25,804 nt of DNA from an uncultured Eubacteriales bacterium (lineage in GTDB: Bacteria > Bacillota > Clostridia > Christensenellales > Borkfalkiaceae): assembly GCA_902465495.1 (NCBI GenBank), contig CABQND010000030.1, positions 1-25,804 of the forward strand, given 5' to 3'. Of this stretch, positions 21,432-25,804 are shown piece by piece. The translations under genes and the position numbers were made by a program. Each line of letters starts with the position of its first letter. The stretch's first letter is position 1. A model generated the notes under the pieces. That model made no database searches, was not told the origin of the DNA, and saw only the letters and a list, made by a program, of their open reading frames with translations.

Positions 21432-22934
21432 TTACTCCGCCTTGGGCGCTGCGGGCTTTTTCGCCGCGGTCTTCTTGGCCGCAGGTTTTTTCGCCGCAGG
21501 CTTTTCTTCGCCTTCCGCTTTCTTTGCAACAGTCTTCTTCGCGGCAGGCTTTTTGGCTTCAGCCGCAGATTCACCTTCCGCTTTCTTTGCAGCGGGTTTC
21601 TTCGCCGTGGTTTTCTTTGCCGCGGGTTTTTCCTCTTCTGCAGTCATGTTGTTGTTTGCTTTGAGGAACTCGAACAGTTTGTTTACAACGATGTCGTTCG
21701 CAATATACTCGCGCTGAGAATCGCTGACATCCTTTTTATACTCTTCAAGGCTCTTATTCGCAGCTTTGGCAAACTCTTCGATCTTGGCATCGATGTCCGC
21801 ATCGCTCGCTTCGATCTTCTCTTCGCGCACGATCTTATCGATGACGAGCTGGCTCTTGACCGTTTCTGCGGCCTGTGCGCGATATCCTTCGCGGAAATCC
21901 GCCATGTTGCTGCCCATATATCTGAGGTAGTCTTCCAGCTTCATGCCGCCGTACTGCATTCCGAGACGATATTCGGCGTTGCGCACCATCATATCCATCT
22001 GGCTCTCGATCATCGCGTCGGGGATCTCCGCTTCCGCGGTCTCGGTGATCGCCTTGACGATGTTGTTCTCCGTCTCCGCGTCGCCCTTTTCCTTCGCCTG
22101 TTTTTCAAGGCGCTCGCGCGTCTCTTTCTTGTACGCGTCTACGCTCTCCGCTCCGGCAGCATCTTTGATGAACTCGTCGTTCACTTCGGGAAGTTCTTTC
22201 TTTTCCAGCTTGTTGAGTTTGACCGCGAACACCGCATCTTTCCCTTTCAGTTCTTCCGCCTGATAATTTTCGGGGAACTTCACGTTGATGTCCTTCGCAT
22301 CGCCCACTTTCATGCCCACGACCTGCTCTTCAAAGCCGGGAATGAACGAACCGCTGCCCAGAACGAGCGGATAATTCTCGGACGTGCCGCCTTCAAACTT
22401 CACACCGTCTACACTGCCCGAAAAATCGATGGTCGCCGTATCGCCGTTTTCCGCCGCACGGTCCGTCACTTCGACAAGGCGGGAATTGCGCTCCTGCAAA
22501 CGCTTGAGTTCTGCTTCCACATCCTCATCTTTTACAGTATACTCTACTTTTTTGATGTTTATACCCTTGTACGCACCCAGTTTTACGTCAGGCTTAACGG
22601 GCGCAACGGCAACAAGCACCGCGCCTTCGTCGCTGATATCCTCCACCGAAAGCTCGGGCTGGCCGACCACGGAGAAGTTGTCCTTTTCTTTCTCGATAAT
22701 GTCGTAGTAATGATCGGAGAAAAGATTGTTCAGCGCGTCTTCATAAAACACGCCCTTGCCGTAGTTGAGCTCGATGACGTGCTTGGGCGCTTTGCCCTTG
22801 CGGAAACCGTTGACGAAATATTTGCCTTTCGTCTGCTGGTAGGCTTTCATGTTCGCCTCGTTCCATTCTTTCTGATCGAAAGTCATGGTGATCTTCACGG
22901 TACTTTTCTGGGAAGGTTCTGTTTTGTAGTTCAT
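21432..22934 (-). CDS. tig: trigger factor with a lysine/alanine-rich C-terminal tail
   Basis: 500 residues. Trigger factor is the ribosome-associated chaperone and prolyl isomerase that meets nascent chains at the exit tunnel. The ribosome-binding loop GFRKGKAPKHV lies near residues 43-53. The FKBP-type domain follows (GDTATIDFSG, LGSGSFIPGFEEQVVGMKVG), then the helical chaperone domain to about 427. Known trigger factors usually stop near this length (about 430). Here 73 further residues (428-500) consist of repeated KPAAKK, TAKK and AEGE units, much like the tails of bacterial H1-like proteins. The ATG at 22934 has AGGAG 7 nt upstream. First gene of tig-clpP-clpX. Confidence 0.95.
   Translation of the reverse strand: MNYKTEPSQKSTVKITMTFDQKEWNEANMKAYQQTKGKYFVNGFRKGKAPKHVIELNYGKGVFYEDALNNLFSDHYYDIIEKEKDNFSVVGQPELSVEDISDEGAVLVAVAPVKPDVKLGAYKGINIKKVEYTVKDEDVEAELKRLQERNSRLVEVTDRAAENGDTATIDFSGSVDGVKFEGGTSENYPLVLGSGSFIPGFEEQVVGMKVGDAKDINVKFPENYQAEELKGKDAVFAVKLNKLEKKELPEVNDEFIKDAAGAESVDAYKKETRERLEKQAKEKGDAETENNIVKAITETAEAEIPDAMIESQMDMMVRNAEYRLGMQYGGMKLEDYLRYMGSNMADFREGYRAQAAETVKSQLVIDKIVREEKIEASDADIDAKIEEFAKAANKSLEEYKKDVSDSQREYIANDIVVNKLFEFLKANNNMTAEEEKPAAKKTTAKKPAAKKAEGESAAEAKKPAAKKTVAKKAEGEEKPAAKKPAAKKTAAKKPAAPKAE
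21435..21653 (-). repeat. KPAAKK-type repeat tail of trigger factor
   Basis: Codes for residues 428-500. Short imperfect repeats of Lys-Pro-Ala-Ala-Lys-Lys with two AEGE spacers; the DNA shows repeated GCGGCAAAGAAA-like units on the minus strand that could change in number by slippage or recombination. Confidence 0.75.
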
Positions 22935-22980
22935 TGTCTTTCTCCTGCTATATAAATAAAAACATTTTACTCGTTACAGT

Positions 22981-23008
22981 ATTTTAGCACAACGCACGCA
23001 TTTTGCAA
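22981..23008 (-). promoter_or_regulatory. promoter of tig-clpP-clpX
   Basis: TTGCAA (23003-23008), a 16-nt spacer, then TAAAAT (22981-22986) on the minus strand, about 45 nt upstream of the tig ATG. An exact Spo0A-box core (TGTCGAA on the minus strand, 23075-23081) lies 67 bp further upstream. Confidence 0.6.
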
Positions 23009-23094
23009 AGCATTTTTGCGAGGCGTTTGATTTTTTTTGCGATTTATCGTTAATACCCGCCGTTTTTACGCTTTTTCGACAAACCTTACTGCAC

Positions 23095-23136
23095 AAAACA
23101 GAAACCGCACGGAAAATCCGTGCGGTTTCTGTTTTT
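23095..23136. terminator. strong terminator after the 44-residue gene
   Basis: A perfect 15-bp stem (23098-23112 with 23118-23132) and a 5-nt loop, with T-runs on both strands. On the minus strand it ends the 44-residue gene 29 nt after its stop and insulates tig. Confidence 0.85.
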
Positions 23137-23164
23137 ATTTTTGTATTTATTGATTGAAGATAAA

Positions 23165-23299
23165 TCATGCAATGATAATTTGTCGCTTTGTTCCGTCCAA
23201 AAAGAAAATTTCAATTTTATTTTCCTTCACCTCGGTTTGCGCGATTAACTCATCGCGCAGACATTCCTGCACCAACTTCAAAAGCTCCTGAATACTCAT
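23165..23299 (-). CDS. small hypothetical protein, 44 residues
   Basis: Not recognised. Residues 1-20 look like an amphipathic helix (MSIQELLKLVQECLRDELIA), followed by a strand-turn-strand (KIEIFFLDGTKRQIIIA). Coding support is good: AAGGAG 8 nt before the ATG, a near-consensus promoter (TTGACA, 18 nt, TATACT) and a strong terminator. It is divergent from the dual-XRE regulator, and an operator-like element overlaps its promoter, so the regulator probably controls it. It could be a partner or ligand-like modulator of the regulator, or the small member of a toxin-antitoxin-like pair; nothing in the sequence decides this. Confidence 0.7.
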   Translation of the reverse strand: MSIQELLKLVQECLRDELIAQTEVKENKIEIFFLDGTKRQIIIA

Positions 23300-23328
23300 A
23301 CGGCATCTCCTTTTGTTTTAATAAAAAC

Positions 23329-23358
23329 AGTATACTTTGTCCAGTTAGACGATGTCAA
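23329..23358 (-). promoter_or_regulatory. strong SigA-type promoter of the 44-residue gene
   Basis: TTGACA (23353-23358), an 18-nt spacer, then TATACT (23329-23334) on the minus strand. The first operator copy fills the spacer. Confidence 0.85.
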
Positions 23359-23382
23359 GTATTTTTTGTCCAAAAAGACGAT
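23336..23382. promoter_or_regulatory. duplicated operator-like sequence between the divergent genes
   Basis: TTTGTCCA-N3-AGACGAT occurs twice as a direct repeat, at 23336-23353 and 23365-23382, 29 bp apart. Each copy has a GTC-N6-GAC dyad, as expected for a dimeric helix-turn-helix protein. Copy 1 lies between -10 and -35 of the 44-residue gene; copy 2 overlaps the candidate -35 of the regulator gene. Confidence 0.7.
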
Positions 23383-23393
23383 AATTTTAATAA
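23365..23393 (+). promoter_or_regulatory. candidate promoter of the dual-XRE regulator
   Basis: TTTGTC (23365-23370), a 17-nt spacer, then TAATAA (23388-23393), 34 nt before the ATG. Hexamers are weak, and overlap with operator copy 2 suggests autoregulation. Confidence 0.4.
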
Positions 23394-23427
23394 AAACGAC
23401 GCAGTGTATCCATACAGAGGAAATTTT

Positions 23428-23877
23428 ATGGAAAAATACGCGCAAAAATTTGTAGGCTCCGTGCGCGAGTATCTGGAAAGGACAGGATTGACCGTAACAG
23501 CTTTTGCACGGAAAATCGGCTGTCTGGAACGGTGCGTGGCACGATGGCTGGACGGAACAAATACCCCTTCTACCGAATATGTGATCAAAACGGCGGATGC
23601 CATGGACGTGTCCGTCGATTACCTGTTCGAGCGCTGTGAAACCGCAGAATATCTCCGCGCAACTCCGCCTTCATGTTTTGCGGAACGGCTTGCAATTCTG
23701 ATTTCGGAAAGCGGACGCAATAAACGCTCGCTCGCCCTGCAATTGAAAATCGAACCGTCCGCCATTTCAAAATGGTTGCAACGCCAAAGATTACCCAAAC
23801 CCGACACTGTTTTTCAGCTTGCCGACTATTTTTCCTGTTCCATGGACTACCTGCTGGGCAGAAGCGACGTCCGCTAA
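23428..23877 (+). CDS. transcriptional regulator with two tandem XRE (Cro/C1) helix-turn-helix domains
   Basis: 149 residues. Domain 1 covers about residues 8-67 (LTVTAFARKIGCLERCVARW is its helix-turn-helix, ending VDYLFER). Domain 2 covers about 84-144 (RSLALQLKIEPSAISKWLQR, ending MDYLLGRSD). Each ends in the typical XRE phrase (S)xDYLxxR, so the protein looks like an internal duplication with little left for a sensor or peptidase domain. The ATG at 23428 has AGAGGAAA upstream; the longer open frame upstream would run through the operators and is rejected. Divergent from the 44-residue gene with two operator-like repeats between them, matching two DNA-binding units. Probably a repressor of both genes (inference). 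Confidence 0.85.
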   Translation: MEKYAQKFVGSVREYLERTGLTVTAFARKIGCLERCVARWLDGTNTPSTEYVIKTADAMDVSVDYLFERCETAEYLRATPPSCFAERLAILISESGRNKRSLALQLKIEPSAISKWLQRQRLPKPDTVFQLADYFSCSMDYLLGRSDVR

Positions 23878-23955
23878 ACAAACGGGAACTTCTCGCGCTC
23901 AAAAGCGGAACCTTGATTTACGAAAATATCGAAGCGCGTAACGCTTCCGTTCGGG

Positions 23956-23984
23956 TTGCGTTTTGCGCGCAATTGCGCTATAAT
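23956..23984 (+). promoter_or_regulatory. SigA-type promoter of rqcH
   Basis: TTGCGT (23956-23961), a 17-nt spacer, then TATAAT (23979-23984), 36 nt before the ATG. Confidence 0.75.
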
Positions 23985-24019
23985 AATAAACTGAAAAATA
24001 CGGCAACGAGGAAACATAC

Positions 24020-25708
24020 ATGCCGCAAGACGCCTATACCCTGCGACACATCGCGCGCGAACTGGACGCGGCGCTCGCAGGCGGAAAAGTAAATAAAATC
24101 ATTCAACCCTCCCGCGACGAAGTCGACATCCTGCTGTATGCAGGCGGAAAGACACGCAAACTTCTGCTCAACACCAACGCTTCGTTTGCACGTGCCCTTA
24201 TTTCAGACGCGCCGCGCACCGCACCCGATGTCGCGCCGAATTTTTGTATGCTTTTGCGCAAGCACCTTTCGGGAGCAACGCTGACCGGCGTAAAACAAGA
24301 AGGCTTTGAGCGCATTCTTTCCTTCACCTTCGATTGTATAAACGAATTTTCGCGTGCCGAACGCATCCTGTACGCGGAGATCATGGGCAAATATTCCAAC
24401 CTTGTGCTCACCGAAAACGGGATCATCTGCGGAGCGCTGAAAGTTTCTTCCTTACAAGAAAATTTCAAACGCGTGCTGTTCCCCGGCGTGCGGTATACCT
24501 TCCCCGAAAAGCAGGACAAGGCTGACCCATCCGACCTTTCCGCTTTGAAAGAGCGGCTCACCGCATTCGGCGGGGGCGACGTCGCAGAGTTTCTATTTTC
24601 CAACCTTGCAGGGTTGGCACTTCCCACCTGCCGCCTGATCGCAAAGAAGATCACCGGTGAGCATGCAGACGCATTTGGGGAAAATGCTGGAAAATGGGCA
24701 GAACGTATCCGCGATTTTGTGTTTTCGGACGAAATCTCCCCCGCCGTCGAACGGGACGGTAAGGGCGAAGCGAAAGACTTTTATGCGCGCTTTGAAGGCG
24801 GCACTATGTATGACAGCGTGCTCGCCGCCGCCGACGCATACTATATCGAACGGGAAAGCAAGAAAGATTTTTCCGAAAAAAAACGGCGGCTGGAAGGATT
24901 GCTATTGTCTCGCCGAAAAAAAGAAGAGAAAAAACTTGCCCTTCTTTGCGAGCGGGAACACGCCTGCGCGGATATGGAAAAAAACAGATTGTACGGCGAA
25001 CTGATCACCGCAAATATTTACGCTCTGCATAAGGGGGCGGATGCCTGCGAAGTCGTCAATTATTACGACGAAAACGCCAATACGGTGCGCATTCCGCTGG
25101 AAAAGACGCTCGACCCCGCACAGAACGCACAGAAATATTATAAAAAATACAATAAGCAGAAACGTACGCTGGCGGCGATCGCGCCGCAAAAACAGGAGGC
25201 GCTTTCGGACCTCGATTACACGGAAAGCATGCTCTTTTCGCTTGCACGCGCCGAAAATGCGCTCGATCTTGCCGAAATCGAAGAAGAACTGCGCGTCGCG
25301 GGATTGTTACCGCCCATAAAGAGTAAAGGAGCAAAGGTTCAGAACATCCCCTTCCGCACTTTTACCATCGGAAAATTTCGCATTTTTGCAGGGCGCAACA
25401 ATGTACAGAATGACCGACTGCTGCGCGAAGCCGCGCCTTCCGACATTTGGCTGCATACACAGAAATACCACAGCTCGCACGTGCTCATTCGCACCGAATC
25501 GAGAAAACTTCCGAGCGAAGTCCTGCTCGCCGCCGCCCAGATTTGCGCCTATTTTTCGGACGCGAAAGCGGGAAATAAAGTACCCGTCGATTACTGCGAA
25601 CGGCGGTTTGTGAAAAAGCCGCCCAAAGCCAAGGCGGGATTTGTCAACTACACCGATTACAAGACGATGCTCGTCGATCCAGACCGCCATGCAGAACTGG
25701 AAATTTGA
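24020..25708 (+). CDS. rqcH: RqcH (Rqc2/NEMF homologue, NFACT family)
   Basis: 562 residues. RqcH binds 50S subunits carrying stalled peptidyl-tRNA and adds C-terminal alanine tails that mark the chain for degradation, by ClpXP among others; it was formerly called fibronectin-binding protein FbpA. The NFACT-N domain is seen at residues 1-130 (AYTLRHIARELDAAL, LLLNTNASFARA), a helix-hairpin-helix part around 170-220, a long coiled coil (about 280-420) and NFACT-R near the C-terminus (IFAGRNNVQNDRLL, DIWLHTQKYHSSHVLIR). The conserved Asp-Arg pair needed for tailing in B. subtilis RqcH (Asp97-Arg98) reads Glu97-Arg98 here, and the usual PGSHV reads HSSHV. The ATG at 24020 has GAGGAAA upstream. 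Single-gene unit with its own promoter. Confidence 0.93.
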   Translation: MPQDAYTLRHIARELDAALAGGKVNKIIQPSRDEVDILLYAGGKTRKLLLNTNASFARALISDAPRTAPDVAPNFCMLLRKHLSGATLTGVKQEGFERILSFTFDCINEFSRAERILYAEIMGKYSNLVLTENGIICGALKVSSLQENFKRVLFPGVRYTFPEKQDKADPSDLSALKERLTAFGGGDVAEFLFSNLAGLALPTCRLIAKKITGEHADAFGENAGKWAERIRDFVFSDEISPAVERDGKGEAKDFYARFEGGTMYDSVLAAADAYYIERESKKDFSEKKRRLEGLLLSRRKKEEKKLALLCEREHACADMEKNRLYGELITANIYALHKGADACEVVNYYDENANTVRIPLEKTLDPAQNAQKYYKKYNKQKRTLAAIAPQKQEALSDLDYTESMLFSLARAENALDLAEIEEELRVAGLLPPIKSKGAKVQNIPFRTFTIGKFRIFAGRNNVQNDRLLREAAPSDIWLHTQKYHSSHVLIRTESRKLPSEVLLAAAQICAYFSDAKAGNKVPVDYCERRFVKKPPKAKAGFVNYTDYKTMLVDPDRHAELEI

Positions 25709-25771
25709 TTTGAACACCTTTCAAAAACAGCAAATCGGGAGCAAACTTTTTTATTGAAGAAAATCAAACAG

Positions 25772-25804
25772 TGCGCCCTCGCCGCAGTTTGCGGCGAGGG
25801 CGCA
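25772..25804 (+). terminator. hairpin after rqcH, at the window edge
   Basis: A perfect 15-bp stem (25772-25786 with 25790-25804) and a 3-nt loop. The window ends at the stem, so a U-tract cannot be seen. Confidence 0.65.

Noticed and set aside
21354..22955. 533-codon open frame on the plus strand
   Set aside because: Antisense to trigger factor; composition rich in Phe, Arg and Leu from reversed Lys/Glu/Ala codons, with no recognisable motif.
23195..23205. Third copy of the GTCCAAAAAGA operator core
   Set aside because: It lies inside the 44-residue coding region and lacks the AGACGAT half, so it is probably coincidence.
23188..23427. N-terminal extension of the dual-XRE regulator
   Set aside because: The open frame upstream of 23428 crosses the 44-residue gene, the divergent promoter and the operators.
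1..25804. tRNA, rRNA, insertion sequences or phage genes
   Set aside because: No tRNA-like T-loop/acceptor pairing, transposase, integrase or terminal inverted repeats were recognised by eye.

Overview
The window looks like a chromosomal segment of an endospore-forming, anaerobic Gram-positive bacterium of the class Clostridia (Bacillota). Direct support comes from spoIIGA-sigE-sigG followed by a YlmC/YmxH-type PRC-barrel gene, an NfnAB electron-bifurcating transhydrogenase typical of anaerobes, strong AGGAGG-type ribosome binding sites, and TTGNNN-N17-TATAMT promoters. A finer placement (for example a gut Christensenellales-like lineage) would be a guess. I saw no tRNA, rRNA, CRISPR array, insertion sequence or prophage.

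Layout. 1-4200: an alpha/beta hydrolase (-) divergent from murG (+), which is convergent with a two-gene operon of a YghZ-type aldo/keto reductase and an esterase. 4265-7163 (-): the sporulation block spoIIGA > sigE > sigG > ylmC-like. SpoIIGA is the protease that matures pro-SigE, and the two genes overlap by 71 bp. 7467-10961 (-): one very large lipoprotein of about sixteen His/Cys repeats followed by BspA-type leucine-rich repeats. 11184-12053 (-): a sugar-transferase-family protein whose catalytic Asp-Glu is replaced. 12141-15098 (-): lon > engB. 15335-17570 (-): nfnA > nfnB. 17806-18642 (-): a PP2C-like phosphatase. 18865-19339: two very small genes around an intergenic region rich in Spo0A-box sequences. 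19387-22934 (-): tig > clpP > clpX. 23165-23877: a divergent pair, a 44-residue protein (-) and a regulator with two XRE domains (+), with a duplicated operator-like sequence between them. 24020-25708 (+): rqcH, followed by a hairpin at the window edge.

How the genes work together. tig, clpP, clpX, lon and rqcH form a protein-quality-control neighbourhood: folding at the ribosome exit, ATP-dependent proteolysis, and tagging of stalled nascent chains. engB is the ribosome-assembly GTPase usually found after lon. The sporulation block supplies the early mother-cell and late forespore sigma factors. The least explained parts are the His/Cys-repeat lipoprotein, the Spo0A-box region with its 20-codon ORF beside clpX, the dual-XRE/44-residue divergent pair, the lysine/alanine-rich tail on trigger factor, and the catalytically altered sugar-transferase relative.

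Many long open frames lie antisense to real genes here, including one of 800 codons opposite lon. They are treated as shadows. Start codons were chosen from Shine-Dalgarno spacing and family length, and several genes start at an internal ATG or at GTG.
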